This document shows positions 11,434 to 24,034 of a DNA stretch of 64,000 bases, piece after piece. The notes below the pieces were generated by a model that was not told where the DNA came from, ran no database searches, and saw only the letters and a program-made list of their open reading frames with translations. The stretch is from Zhengitettix transpicula (Eukaryota > Arthropoda > Insecta > Orthoptera > Tetrigidae): positions 235,278,101 through 235,342,100 of the forward strand of contig CM073590.1 of assembly GCA_037074705.1 (NCBI GenBank), given 5' to 3'. Position 1 is the stretch's first letter. The number at the start of each line of letters is the position of its first letter. A program made the translations under genes and the position numbers.

Positions 11434-12430
11434 GAGTTTAAAACATTTATTAATGTATTTTTTTAAGCATCTTAACTGCACGCTTGCAGCTACATCCCCA
11501 AAAACAATCTCACCAAAAACTCTCTGGCTTCAAATATTCACTAACAACGCAGTGATATCTTTGCCAATCGTATTTTTACAACAAAACTTTTATATTATAA
11601 ATTTGTAGATTATCAGAATTAAATTTTTGTTCCCACTATACAAATTAGTTTATCTATGATGTGCAGTGCAACATGGACGTGAAGCAGAACAATTAACTAT
11701 CCAAAAAGGGACAGTATATATGGTGTTGTTGTAGATGAATATTAAATACTAAACATAGGCGAGGAATTAGGATTAAATGATACTAGTAAAGACAGTACAA
11801 TTCAGTAATGGTATGAGAGACTGTTATTACAATATACATACCGAATAATTATAATTTAAGCAGATAGCAGAAGGGATAATAAAAGACAACTATAATGGTT
11901 TACGATCGGTCAGTGGTCCCTCTGATGCCGTCACCACGCGGTGGAACACCCACATGTACGAAACTCTATCATTACTCTGCCGACATTGTTATTACGGTCA
12001 CCACCAGCAGCACAGGGGAAGGGGGGGAGATAAAAAATTTACATTTTGGCAATATCTCCTGGGATTAAATGGTGACTAGGTCAGTGCATTTATTAATCTG
12101 GCGGGGCGCCATAAGAGCGCTCTCATTCCCCATGAATGAGGACGATGGTGTTTGAGCTTAGAAAGGTCAAGACTACGACGATAGTCTCCGTTCATACTCT
12201 GAAGAAGCGAATCAAATTTCACAGCACGTAAATTAATGAATAAATGGTTTATAACAAAACAATAGGATCTAAAACTTATGCAAAAGAAACATAATATATA
12301 CATTTAACTAAATTGAACTGTGTATCTGGAATTTGCAGACGGATTATAATAATATTCTTAATAACTTTTATGTATTCGTATTATGTGGTTTATTACACAT
12401 AAAGAGGTCGATAATAGCGTGCTTACGTAA
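11434..12430. other. Unassigned intergenic DNA
   Basis: No gene, transposon terminus or strong repeat is recognisable here. Confidence 0.35.
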
Positions 12431-12610
12431 GGAGACAAACAACATGGCCAACAGTTGAGCGTGTAGCGTACGTGCTAGGGGTAATGAAACAAACTCAACG
12501 GCAGACAGTTGAGCGTGTTGTATTCGTGCTAGGAGTAAGGAGACAAACTCCATGGCAGGTATTTGAGCGTGTAGTATACGTTTTAGGGGTCCGGAGACAA
12601 ACTTCATACG
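12431..12610. repeat. 54-bp tandem repeat, about 3.3 units
   Basis: Units begin at 12431, 12485, 12539 and 12593 with GGAGACAAAC or a close variant; TTGAGCGTGT recurs in the middle. Because 54 is divisible by three, both strands show 18-residue periodic frames. The frames are short, without a credible start or conserved domain, so they are not evidence of coding. Confidence 0.85.
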
Positions 12611-14249
12611 TCACAGGTGTTAAAAAAACTCCGTCAATTATCAATGCAAATTTGTGACCGTGACATGATGCATATGCCATAAGGTTTATTTATATTTGTT
12701 TTATATAACATATAGGCCTAACTTCTGCAAATTTGTATTCATTGATCCATTGTTAAAAACCGCCCGAAAATATTCCGGAGGTAGACTGTGCTATGAAAGA
12801 TAAAAAAATAACTGGGAATTAAATTAGGTTTTAATTTTTGGAATAATATGTCCTGAGTTGGAAGAGAAAATGAGAAGGATAAATAGAGAAAAGTACGTCT
12901 AGATAAAAGAGGAAATATAATTAAAAGAGGGTAAGGAATTATTTCATATTAAACCCAATCTTTATGAAAGAAATTGAAATCCGTAGCACATGAAGATGTA
13001 CTATCAGACAGAGTATGTGTTATACTGTATTATCTATCTGGCACAGATAAACCCACTTTTTCTGCAAACGGAGACGCTGCAAAATTCCTAAGACAAAGTC
13101 ACCAACGTCACGATTGGTGTTCCATTTATCAGACTCAACGATTCAGTGCTTCCTTGCATCATTGCAACTCTGACACTTTATTCTTTATTTCCTGCTCTCT
13201 GTGTTAATTTTTTTCTCATCGTGGAGTAAGTTTCTGAGGTTCTACAATGCCGAGATCGTATCCTGCAAATGGAAACACAAGAGTAGCAGATAGGTTGTTA
13301 TTCAGCATTCAAATCCATTCCACTTTTATCCGTTCGTTTCGTAAGTGGAAAGTGTTACAGTCGCAAATTACCGTTATTCCTGTAGATATAATGAATGGCC
13401 TGCTGTTTTAATTGGACTCGGCGATTATTAAGGAAGCACAAACAGAGCGAGCCTACGGGGCTTTTTTTTTTCTTGAACCTTACGAGAGAAAAATAGACCG
13501 CGGAAGACGACCCAGTTTGGAAGGTCCAGTTGGCACCAGTAAAATCAAGGTTCTGTCTAGCCTCATTTTCGTTTACATATTTTTCTCTGTAGTTGCACCC
13601 GCGTGTGTGTCCACTTCGCTCCGGTATTAAAGGAGAGCAAAATAAGAATACCGCCGGTGCTTGTGCGGGGCTTAATAACGCTAATAGTCTTCCACATCGA
13701 CCGCCGTAAGCTCGTGAAGATTACCGTGGTAGCTTTTATCCGGCAATTATAAAGGGACTCGCGGATTTGCGTAGGAAATACCAGCAAAAATATTCTCTCT
13801 GTGTGTATGTTTGTGTTAGTAGGTGAAATGTGACGAAAAGGATTCTTCAGAGAGGAGCAGCGGGAGTTCTTTGGACGAGGGCCAAACGGGAGACAGAAAT
13901 GTTTCCATCTGATTATCTTCTCAACCATTATCAGGGGTCGGCCCAATAAAGAACGCTATTAAGACTAGTTAGTCATATAATGAGACGTAGATTGCTCGCT
14001 ACTTAAAATAATTTGGATTCGCTATAATTTATGTGTTTCTGCAGAATATGCATTGTTAAAAAAAAATAAAAAAAACGTACTGCGTGTTTTTTTATTATTC
14101 TGTACTTTATTTATAATTATACGCTTATGGATGTCTAAATATTAGTTGTGTCAATAATTATTTGCCTGTTATTTACAGTTGTTTAAGAATATACAGATTC
14201 AAAAAATATTAATTTGATAGGCAATATGTTAATACAATATATTACAAAT
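12611..14249. other. Unassigned intergenic DNA
   Basis: Mixed-composition DNA with a somewhat higher-GC patch around 13430-13920. The longest open frame (13563-13946, minus) has no recognisable domain. No transposon ends were found. Confidence 0.35.
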
Positions 14250-14380
14250 ACTATAAATTAATCGACCATTTATAACAGATATTTTAAAATATTTTATTCA
14301 ACACAGCGACATTTCTGTACAGTTTTGTTTATGCTGTGTTTCTATGGTAACAAATTTTTTTGTCATATGTGTCAAGATCA
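14250..14380 (-). repeat. Interspersed repeat E, copy 2 (box damaged)
   Basis: ATTCAACACAGCGACATTTC and GTTTCTATGGTAACA match the copy at 3300-3450 in the same orientation. The region that should contain the CTGATGA box is deleted or rearranged (ACAGTTTTGTTTATGCTGTG). The upstream TATTTTAAAATATTTTAT phrase is shared with the copy at 25440-25560. Confidence 0.6.
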
Positions 14381-14639
14381 CACTATATAATAAAACAATA
14401 TATATTTTCTTTTTAAAAAAAATACCTAATAGGAAAATTAACTATTCTTATATCTTAAATGTTGTAAGGAATTGTATAATGTTAAAAAAATATAATATTT
14501 GAAGTCAAACCATAAATTTTCAACATTCTTTTAATTTAACCATAAATGTTACTAATCACAATGTAATTATGAACGTAAATTTTATGCAATTTAATAATTT
14601 ATATAATTCTGACCAATCATAACATTAGTTAAAATAACG

Positions 14640-14935
14640 AGGATTATAATTTTTTTTATTGGTGCTTCGAGAGCCCGTTGAGGGCCTTGGCCTACCGGGA
14701 CGACTGCCAGACTTCCATTTTGCATGACACATTCTGGATATAGGAGTGACACGTGCTCAGTGTGTCGATTCTCCCTCAATCTTAACCCCAGTTTTAGAGA
14801 CCAGGACGAGAACAAACATACATGAACATGTCGTGATTCGAACCTCTTTTGTGGAAACGGTAGAAACGAAGGTGAGCGTGACCAATATATTGTTTTTCTA
14901 AGGCGTACGCGGATCACCATAAGCTTATTTAGATA
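14640..14935 (-). mobile_element. Candidate tRNA-derived SINE
   Basis: Read on the minus strand, there is a tRNA-like B-box GGTTCGAATCACGAC near 14830 with a possible upstream A-box TGGTCACGCTC. The body then leads to CCAAGGCCCTCAACGGGCT and finishes with an A-rich tail (AATAAAAAAAATTATAA) near 14650. This head-body-tail order fits a tRNA-derived SINE with a LINE-like 3' end. Only one copy is in the window and no target duplication was located, so the assignment is tentative. Confidence 0.4.
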
Positions 14936-17900
14936 CTGTTTATTTATTATCCTAGGATTTTCTGTGTATAAAAATTGTTTAAAGTATTTACAATAAAATT
15001 ATCTTGTTAATTAGGTGAGTTCAGTAATTAACCTAATTTTTCTTTCTTTAGATACTTTATTCCAGTTGCTAAAAAAAATTGAAAACAAGTAGAATTTTGT
15101 AAAGTAAAATTATTATTACCTTTATTATTATATGAAATAAAAACCCCGGGAACTGAACTGATTAATAATAAATCTAAATGTAGAGAAATTCGTTCTTCAA
15201 ATTTTTAATTTAGCTAAATTTTTTGTAAATAATGTTTATAATTTTAGAATTCATGAACGAAATATATCCGTGGCAACGTATTAACTGACTCTTGGTCCAG
15301 CGAGAGTACTATTTTTTTTATTATTCTCCCCTCATAAAAGAGTTTTTGCTGTGTATGCATATTTTCGTACCTATTTATTTTTCTCTTTTGGTGACAGAGG
15401 AATTTACAGAATTTCAAGAATTGTTGTGGCTGTTCCAGAACATTGCCACTATATTTGCTACATTATTTGTGTGATACAAAAAAAAAGAGAAACATGGAAG
15501 TGGGGGGGGGGAGGGGCTGTTGCTGTTTTCGCCGGCGTGTTTGAATAACTCGAGATTAAATTCCAAAACCTCCCCTGTGTCGTCCATTAAGCAAATCAAA
15601 CGCGAACTTGATGAGGTGTAACGCGACGATTTCCGGTTGAGTTTAATGGACCGTGCGTGCTTTTCGGTCTCGCAAATCCTCCACAGGGAGCTGGAGAACT
15701 GCAGCGGCGCTGGTCGCGGAGATCTGCAAGGAAACAACAATACATCACAGTGCTTCCGGTAACCGCGATCTGTTACACTCTGCGTACGACGGAGGCAAAT
15801 GCTGCGAGGCTGAGCAGTGAGTCGTTTTGTTCCAACGAGTCGAGGGACTTCGGAGGTGTATACGTGTCAGAAACGCCGTGTACTTCTTATCCGTGTCATG
15901 TAGGCGAGACAGGAGGTGGCTGGAAAAGTCCCGAAGAGAACCCTGGAATGTTGTGCTGACTTCGGTACACGGGAAGATAACTGCAATTATTTTGGACTAT
16001 GGAGTCTATTGACCAATTTTTACAAAGTTAAATTTTTCTGCTCTTAATAAGGAGCATCCAACTCCTTTCCGTGCCCATCAACATTAAATTAAAGCTTCTT
16101 CACCATCCTCCTCCAAAATTAATTGAAACGGCCTCATTTTTCCTAAAAATCGTTCTGCAACTGTATTTATATTTTTAAAATCATTATTATTATTATTATT
16201 ATCATGTTTCAAATTTGTATTTCTTCGGAGAGGATTAGTGTAAGACGACACATTCAAATTGTGTGTGCATAATTTATATTGTACAAATATTAAATCAAAT
16301 CTGTAAATTTGAAAAATTTTTTTAATTCTTATTGTTATTTATATTTCTCAGTTATTGTATAAATTATACTGACATGTCTTTTTTATGACGAAGCCCCAAA
16401 TTTTCTGGACGAAACGTCGTCTTTTAGATAATTTACATATTTTTTCTCACATATTTTTCTGTTTATCTATAAAATAAAATTTGTCAGATTATATTAAATT
16501 TTAATTCTCAACGTTCTATTTTATTCAAATGACACTTTTTTATGCTTTAGTGTCCGATAAATATAAATGTTAACAATTTGATAATCTAATAATATATTTT
16601 ATGTTCCATAAATTCACAAATGAGAGTGAGATGATAAACGTAAATGAAGACATTAAAATTTTCATGATTTAAAAAAGGGAGCAATATGACGTAACAAGGA
16701 ATTTTGAAATATTCTTTTAGCTGGTAGTTGAAGAAAAATTATTTTCTTGTATATTTTTCAAGTCAACTTACCTGGAATATCTAAATTAAATTCTATTGTT
16801 TCTCGTAGTTATCGTCAATTATTGGTCTTTAGAAGCTATCGGGAAGAGGATTTTACACGAAAGTTCATAAGAAACCATTGTAGATTTTACTTTAAAAAAA
16901 ATATTTTAAAATCCCCGTCCCTCGGAATGGATCCTCATAGAATAGGTATTACGTCTCTGGACTTGGCAATTCACTTCACCTGAACTAAATTGAACGCAGA
17001 CGAAGACGACGACGCTTCTGGGAATTCCTCGTCCTCGGCAGTACTTTCGAACTAATTAATACGAGAATCGGGCCACGAGAAAAGGAAGAGACCCAACGCT
17101 CCGGGGGAGAATTTGTTTCTCTCCGTTAAATGGCTTCTCAATTTGAAGAAAACTCGCTAACTAACTCCGAAGAGGCAGCCAAGTGAATAATTTATTTGTT
17201 TGTCCCTTCTTTGTCTCTACTTTATCTACGTTCACAATATTTCAAACAAAGGACAGAGTAACCACAACGACTACGATGATATGAATGAAGACAGTTATCA
17301 GGATGCGGTTGGGTTGGCGATAAAAATTAAAAACTCTTTAGGCGTAGCCCATGATCCGGTTAATATTTTGATCCTAATACAACAGTGTCTATATATTATA
17401 GAATTAAAAATATTGACTTCGACTGTTTAATTAATTTTTTTTGAATTCATAAACAAGGTTTTCCTAGACGATGACAACTTGGCGTTTTGCTTACCAACTT
17501 TTGTCCTCATAAATAATTTGAAAATCGCCAATAACCCTACAGTGATATTTATTTAGATTAAAATCCTTTATTCTCACGATTCTCATTCAAATACACAACG
17601 TGGGTAAACATTCAAAGATTTTTGTATACCGTAGATCCGCTGAATCTTAACATTTTGTATTACTCGAGTTCGAAAACTGTTTGGATGTTTTTTTGAATCT
17701 CAGTGTTCGGTAGGTTATAATTTCTTCAAATCGTTCAACTTTTTATGTTTTTCCCATCTACACTACTTGAGAGTCACAGTACGATAGTTGTGAAGGTGTT
17801 ACTCGTAACGAGTGGATTCAGGGAAGGTGACGTCACCGGATGACGTCAGAATTGTCGCCCAAGCAAAGATCCAACCGCAGTGCAAACACAAAATCAAAAG

Positions 17901-18340
17901 AAATTAATTACAGGTCTGTATAAGATACAATAAATATTTTAAATCAAAGAACCACATTCTGTAGCAATCTAATTTCATAGTAATTATGATATCTATATAA
18001 GCGGTTTCTTCTCTATAAAATTTTTCTTTTAAGGAATGACTTAAATAAACTATGTGTTGCTCTGTAAACAAAGAATTTTATTTTAATAAGGTGTCAATTA
18101 CACACTTAACATTAAAACTAGACTTATTACAGAATTTACCTGTAAACAAAGAAACGACATAAAAAGTTTATTTATAAACTAATCGATTCCTTTTATCAGC
18201 AAAAACTCCGTATTGGATTCTCTCCACTGACGACGCGTGCGATTGGTAGTGGCCCGGGGAGCGGCGAAGTTTGGAATTAAAATTTGAAGAAATACATTTT
18301 CTTTACATCTATACTATAAGATATTTGATTTTTAGAAGAA
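14936..18340. other. Mostly unassigned intergenic DNA
   Basis: This holds a G-run (15502-15515), a GC-rich patch at about 15600-15960 with an open frame that matches no domain I know, an (ATT)n tract near 16185, and a solitary TGACGA ... GACGAAACGTCG motif at 16385-16420. No intact gene is supported. Confidence 0.35.
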
Positions 18341-18341
18341 A

Positions 18342-19490
18342 CAATGTGGTTTCCGGAGTGGAAGATTCTGTATTAGACAATTACAAGAGAAGATGCTAAT
18401 TAAACATCAAGAACTACATATGGCTTCCATCGATTTAGAAAAGGCTTATGGTAGTATCATCCCTCGACATCTATTATGGTTGGTAATGAGAAATATGAAT
18501 ATCCATGATCAATGGATTAATGTTGTTAGGAGAATCTATAATAATACAAAAGCCAAAGTTGAAATACAGAATAAACTAACAGAAGAATTCAGAGTGAATA
18601 AAGGCCTTAAGCAGTTTATCACAGATACTTTTAAATATTTATTTATATCAGGCACTTAATTGTTCTGGAATGGGCATTCTTATAGGAGACAGGATACTAC
18701 ATTCACTGTTGTTAACCGACGATCAGGTAATATTTGCAGGAGATGAAGAGGACATGATCAATAAGCTCATGGAAGAATATAAAAAATGGGGACTGAAAAT
18801 AAATTTACATAAGACAGAATACATATGTTTAGGAAAAGATGTAGAAGACATGACACTCAAAACAGGAAAAGTAAAAAAAGAGGTGAATTTTTTAAATACT
18901 TGGGGTTAATAATTACAAATGTAGGAACATGTGAAAGAGATATACAAACTAAAACTGCAATGGCAAAGATTTTACACGGAATAATTTGGAATAAAAATTT
19001 AACAAAAGGAAACAAAAATCAAAATTTATAAGAGCATAATACAGAACATTCTATGTCATGGAAGTGAAACTTGGCCCCTAACAGAATTACAAAAGAGCAA
19101 AATTAGAACAGTAGAATTCGATTATCTGAGGACAAGTCTTCAACAAAAAACAAGACAGGATAAAATTAGAAATTAGCTCCTTTGGAAAGAAATGAACGTA
19201 ACCACGTCTGTCGTTAAAAGGATTGAAAATCAGACGCTTAAATAGTTTGGTCACGTACAAAGAATGGATAATTGAAGATGGCCAAAAGAAATATACCAAT
19301 GGTCACCACCTGGAAAAAAATATACGGTGCAGACCCAGATTAAAGTGGGAAACCCATGTGAAAACCATAATGGAGGATAGGAATTTGGAAGAGGGAGATT
19401 GGAACGACAGACAGAAATGGAAATTGAATACGGAAAATCTATAAAAAGGGGGGGAAAGCCGAAGAAGAAGGATGAGAAGAAGAAACGCGT
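18342..19490 (+). pseudogene. Non-LTR retrotransposon (LINE) reverse transcriptase, broken
   Basis: The frame opens with QCGFRSGRFCIRQLQEK, the usual RT entry motif, then ASIDLEKAYGSI, which is motif A with its catalytic Asp. After GLKQ the motif B block (normally GxxQGCxLSP) is deleted and shifted. The next frame has LLLTDDQVIFAGDEED, motif C with LTDD in place of FADD, then WGLKINLHKTEYICLG. A further frameshift leads to FKYLGLIITN and, after stops, a C-terminal block with RPRLKWETHVK and EEGDWNDRQKW, typical of LINE tails. It ends in a purine-rich GAAGAAG tail near 19490. The N-terminal endonuclease domain is absent: this is a 5'-truncated, dead copy. Confidence 0.85.
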
Positions 19491-20464
19491 AATAATCGAG
19501 TTAAATTTCCAACTCCTTATTTTTTAAAAAAAATCTCCAACATTTTTACATTAGATGCCCAATTTCAATTTCATTTGATGAACCTAATAATAAAATATAC
19601 ATTACGTTCTCAGATTCATGTAGCCACTGCATTAAATGGTCTCTCTTCTCCTCCGTGAAATCATTATTACTCTTCTTTCTACCGTAACAATCTAATGTTT
19701 AATAGTCATTTCCATTTCCAAGGAACAACAATTCCAATCTGCTCTCGTTTATTCCTTGGCGAAGTTAAGTCATTCAAATTTCTCAATAGCAAATTAACAT
19801 TTAGCAATAATGTTACCGGCACATTCCGCCACGTCTCATTCAAAAGTCGAGGATGAAATCTGGTTTGAAGAATGCTACACAGAGGGGGTTAAGTGTTGCA
19901 GTTAGAATGAATGCTTTCCAACACAACACAAAGAAATCCACTGGAAAAGAAGAATTGTGTCCCAATAAATGACTTCTAGAGGGTTGATCCGTGGCTGTTA
20001 ATCTTCTTCGTCTTCAATGAAAGACGTGATACGAAATTACAAGTGGGGCACCTTTCTTCCTGCTAATCCTATTTAGGGTTCTCGCCGCTCTGGAAGACTA
20101 TTCCGATGTGTTTTCTCTTTGCCATTGTGAGCCTAAATTAGCAATTATTTCTCTTTAATTCTTTTCTAATTAAATTGAGGCAGTTTCTACGTTTGTGTCA
20201 TTTAACAGGGAACAAGTGTTTAAGAATGATAATTCAACGTTAAAAAATAGAGCTGTGATACTATGTAATCATCTAAAACATATTTCCTTTCGATTTCTCT
20301 TCCTAATGCAATCTTCAGAATTTGCTTTACACCAGTAATTTGTCTTCTATTACTCCTGTCACAGTCTTAACTAGACGTATTCATAATACGTAAAATTAAA
20401 ATATATGATACAATAATAAAAAAATATAAACTCAACGTCAATATCACATAAAGGTCATATTTTC
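19491..20464. other. Unassigned intergenic DNA
   Basis: Nothing recognisable apart from generally AT-rich sequence. Confidence 0.35.
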
Positions 20465-20477
20465 TCTTTCAAACTGA

Positions 20478-21031
20478 CGAAAAAAGCCTGCGAAAGGATT
20501 CTCTCGCAGGTAACCTGCGAGGGATTTTCTCTCGCAGGCAGAACCTTTTAGGAGAGATACGAAGGGGCTACCTTTGGGGATGCCTTTTTCTCTCCGTTTT
20601 TGAACTAAGGTTCCCACAAACCGAGGCACCTCGGCCTGTTTTGAGAGGTGTATAATCCGGGCTCACAGACCTTGGGCATACGGTAAGAGTTGTTCGCTAT
20701 TCCCATTGGAATAGTTGGCCGGCTGCCTCCTAAACTGGTCCAAGCACGGAGAAGGGAATGCTGCGTCCCCACAGCAAACTCCTCTCCCGCTATCTGAAGG
20801 GCGTGGGACAAGTACCCAATGCCCGACCTACCTGATGCAGGTTTTTCTAGGGTTTTCCCTGCATTTCTTTAGGCGAATGCCAGGTAGGATCCTTAAAATG
20901 TAGCCCGGGGGCCCTTGTTAACCCTTGGCTACCTTCCTCTACCCTTCCGCATCCCCCCTTCCTATGCTATTAAAGGTAAGTTGCCCAAAGTGGATTACCC
21001 TCATGTAGCCTGTTGCCCGTAAAAAAATAAA
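20478..21031 (+). mobile_element. SINE-A copy 5, full length with target duplication
   Basis: The element is bracketed by the 13-bp direct repeat TCTTTCAAACTGA (20465-20477 and 21032-21044). It starts with two palindromic units (CCTGCGAA...TCGCAGG, then CCTGCGAG...CTCGCAGG) and ends GTAGCCTGTTGCCCGTAAAA with an A-rich tail. This defines the element boundaries well and shows retroposition with a staggered nick. The hairpin CTATTCC-CATT-GGAATAG is intact. Confidence 0.93.
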
Positions 21032-21105
21032 TCTTTCAAACTGAGTATGTTCCGTTTCATTGTCAGCAAAAATTTGTTTTTTTCTGTTCCATAACAGAAA
21101 ATAGT

Positions 21106-23188
21106 TTTATGGCGCCCAACGTGGAGCTCACATCATTGACATTGACTCCATCTTGCGTTACCGACTATTTTAACGAACAAATATTTAATTAACACAATGA
21201 AATTGTTTATGGGAAAAAAAATTACTGAAATATATTTTTTAAATGTCATAAGAAGATAATCGTCGGTCATAGATCGAATTTTTTTTCGAAGGTACATGGA
21301 GAGTGAATAATGATTATTCCAATCAGTGCCAGCGGCGGTTCGTCTTGTGTTAACTAAGAGAAGGAAAAATATTTCTATTGTTCTAGAAATAGGATTGGCT
21401 CATGAACACGTCCGCTATTTTTATATAAAAAGAAGAAGATCCTATTAAGATAAACAAAGGACAACTGGATACTCCTACCTCGTTTTAAAATAATAATGGC
21501 TGAAATAAATGTCAGCAGCCTTGATACCACAGAATACTTTAGCATTATTTAGGAGAAGGAAGATAATTGCGAACGACTGCAGACTCGTTATATTATTAAT
21601 TACCTTGATTAAAAGTTGTTTCTATGATTAAATCGTTACACGATCTATACCACGAAGACAGAAATTATTAGTTCAATAAGTCACGTAAAAAATCATGTTA
21701 ACTGCTCATTAACCAGATGGAAAGGTAAAATATTCGCAACAGTAATTATTATTTGGAAGTAGTTAGAAAATAATTGGATGAACGTCCGTATTCGATTTCA
21801 TATTTCTGAGATGAACAGAAAAGAATTAACAAAATAATTTAGTAGGTGCAGTTGTTAAATCGAAACGTAAGTAATGAGAGGAAACAGAGGGGAAATTATG
21901 AAGGTATAAATCCTCTCGTGCTATTCAAATTATTCGTGATTCTCAATTAAGATAAAATCACTACATTTCAACTTAATAACGCCAGTCACCCGGAGGTGGT
22001 AATCTAGGAAATTTGTAACCCCTTAAAATGGTTTGGACAGAATAAATTATTCTCTATCTTCTTAAAGAACTTCTGCTTGGTTTATTCATAGTCTTTCACT
22101 ATTTATTCAAGTTTCTATTCATTCCACAGCCTTACTCTCAGAATTAATTTCCGATCCCGCATTTAATTCGACTTAAGTTTCGTATTGAAGATTCCTGAAA
22201 AAGGTATATATTTTTTTAAAAAAAATAATGTATTTCTTTTCTGTTTTCTTTTCGTTGCTGTTAAAAATAAAATAGTTTTATTAATGTCACAGGTATCTAT
22301 ATAATAAAAAAGAATGTATATTTGTATGTATGTATGTATTTACGTTGTTCTTTATACAAATTTTATCGCGTGGACAGAATGCAACAAAAATTGGTACACA
22401 TATTCTTCAAAATATGAGAAACGGTACTGTGAGGGTGAGAAACGCCTAGTATACATGTGGAAAGAATTATAATTAAAAACCGTGATCATTAAATATTAAA
22501 TTACTGCGCGCCAAGAGACAATGACGTCACGCGAGAGAAAGACGTTACTACGCAACGAACAAAGGAAATATTTCCTTTATTAGGAATGAAATAAAGCAGA
22601 AATATGTTCTTTAAATAAAAAGTATAATTTTATACAGCAATATTCCATCGAATGGTAATAAAGAAGAATACGAATTACTTTACCATCCTTGGGGAAAATG
22701 TAAGTTAATTTTCGCGCTATATTAGTTGTGAGTCTAGCTAACAATTTCATCAATGTAATATTTCGTAATGTATGAAGACTGAGTGACAATTGACAATTAT
22801 ATCCTGAAATACTCAAGGAATATATTTAAGTATTCAATTAAATACTTTTTCGAGTTTATATAAATAAGTACACGAGCAACGCCGGGCACCCAGCTAGTTT
22901 ATATATAAAATAAGCTCACTAATTGAAGTTCAGATAAGCACATACATTGACAGGAAGAGAGAGAGTGAAATTTTATACCATCCAATCTGAAACTCTAAAT
23001 TTATTATGATGAGTACTCAAAAAAAAAATTATGCTTCATGACTCATCTGAATGAAGTTTATATTTCAAGTAATTTTTTTCATCAGAAATAATTTAAATGT
23101 GTTGATTAAATATTTATTCGTTAAGATATACGGTAACGGAAGTAGGAAATATTGGCGATAAGAGCGGCTCCACGTTGGGCGCCATAAA
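21106..23188. mobile_element. Inverted-repeat element with tRNA-Lys PBS-like ends
   Basis: TGGCGCCCAACGTGGAGC at 21110-21127 is repeated as an exact reverse complement at 23167-23184. It matches, with one change, the primer-binding sequence complementary to the 3' end of tRNA-Lys(CUU). Homology between the two arms continues inward for about 180 bp (21128-21300 against 22990-23166) at lower identity, e.g. GTTACCG...TTAACGAA.AAATATTTAAT. Two readings are possible: two LTR-element leaders inserted head to head, or a foldback DNA transposon whose ends resemble a PBS. A Helitron-like copy sits inside at 22296-22897. No protein-coding domain is visible. Confidence 0.55.
22296..22897 (+). mobile_element. 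Helitron-like non-autonomous element, copy 1
   Basis: It begins TCTATATAATAAAAAAGAAT and ends GCCGGGCACCCAGCTAG. The base before is A and the base after is T, exactly as expected for Helitron insertion between A and T without target duplication. The second copy at 60876-61487 is highly similar end to end and shows the same A...T flanks. The 602 bp carry no Rep/helicase coding region, so the copy is non-autonomous. A GTAT microsatellite near the 5' end has fewer units here than in copy 2. Confidence 0.72.
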
Positions 23189-24034
23189 AAGATGTGTATC
23201 ATTTAAAAATTAAATTTGTCCTTCGAAGTCTACTCTTTATGCTTTTAAACAGACCGCCACTTTATCTCGAACCTATTCTTATAAAAACGTCTGGTATCTG
23301 CAACATCTAATTTCAGTGAAATATTACCCTCTCAACCTTTCCCCAATTTGGATTAAAAATATTTATGCGAAAATAAATAAATTAGACTGTTTTTCTTTTT
23401 TATTGTGTGGCATTTTTGCTGAACTCAAAAACACACACACACACAAAACAAGAGTGAGAGAAAAAAATAAACAGAGTAAAAGTTTTATAATTATAATTGG
23501 CTTTGGTGGCTTAGCATGTTTAATCCATAATTAGGAGTGAAAACTTTGCGAAGAGTGAATTATAATAACAAGTAAGCAAAGCTTCCAGGAGAAAAGTTTT
23601 TAACCGAATAATTTTTCCAAACCCTGGAAACAAAACAACGACGCGTTCATTAATTACAAAAATATTGTATGCTTCTATATACAGTCATATATATAGATAG
23701 ATAGATAGATAAAAATTAGACCAAGTTTCTGTTTCCCGCATCAGGGTAACTTTGTTATTGACAAGACCCGACTTCTGCTTTGTTTGTCCACGTTTACGTA
23801 TAAGTCAACTGTAAAGATTTCTGTGGCCTCCCCCTGGCATTCCACGGAAATACGAGAGGGGGAAATAAAACCCTACAAGAGACGTTCTTATATTGACAGA
23901 CATCTCGGCGATTCTGTTACCCTCGATGTTATCTGTCAGCAACGTTCATACGATTTATGTTTACGTTCGTAATTTACGATTGTTAAAAACATTTTAAGCA
24001 ATAATTCTTAAACATTAAACTAAATAAATATAAA
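23189..24034. other. Intergenic DNA with (AC)n and (GATA)n tracts
   Basis: This includes a short AC run near 23431-23445 and an (ATAG)n/(GATA)n run at about 23691-23712. No genes or transposon ends were recognised. Confidence 0.4.

Noticed and set aside
15657..15959. 100-codon open frame in the GC-rich patch
   Set aside because: No recognisable domain, splice structure or start context; GC-rich sequence favours open frames by chance. Kept only as a finding about composition.
23431..23712. Possible CRISPR-like or regularly spaced repeats in simple-sequence regions
   Set aside because: These are (AC)n and (GATA)n tracts without spacers; a CRISPR array is not expected in a eukaryotic genome.
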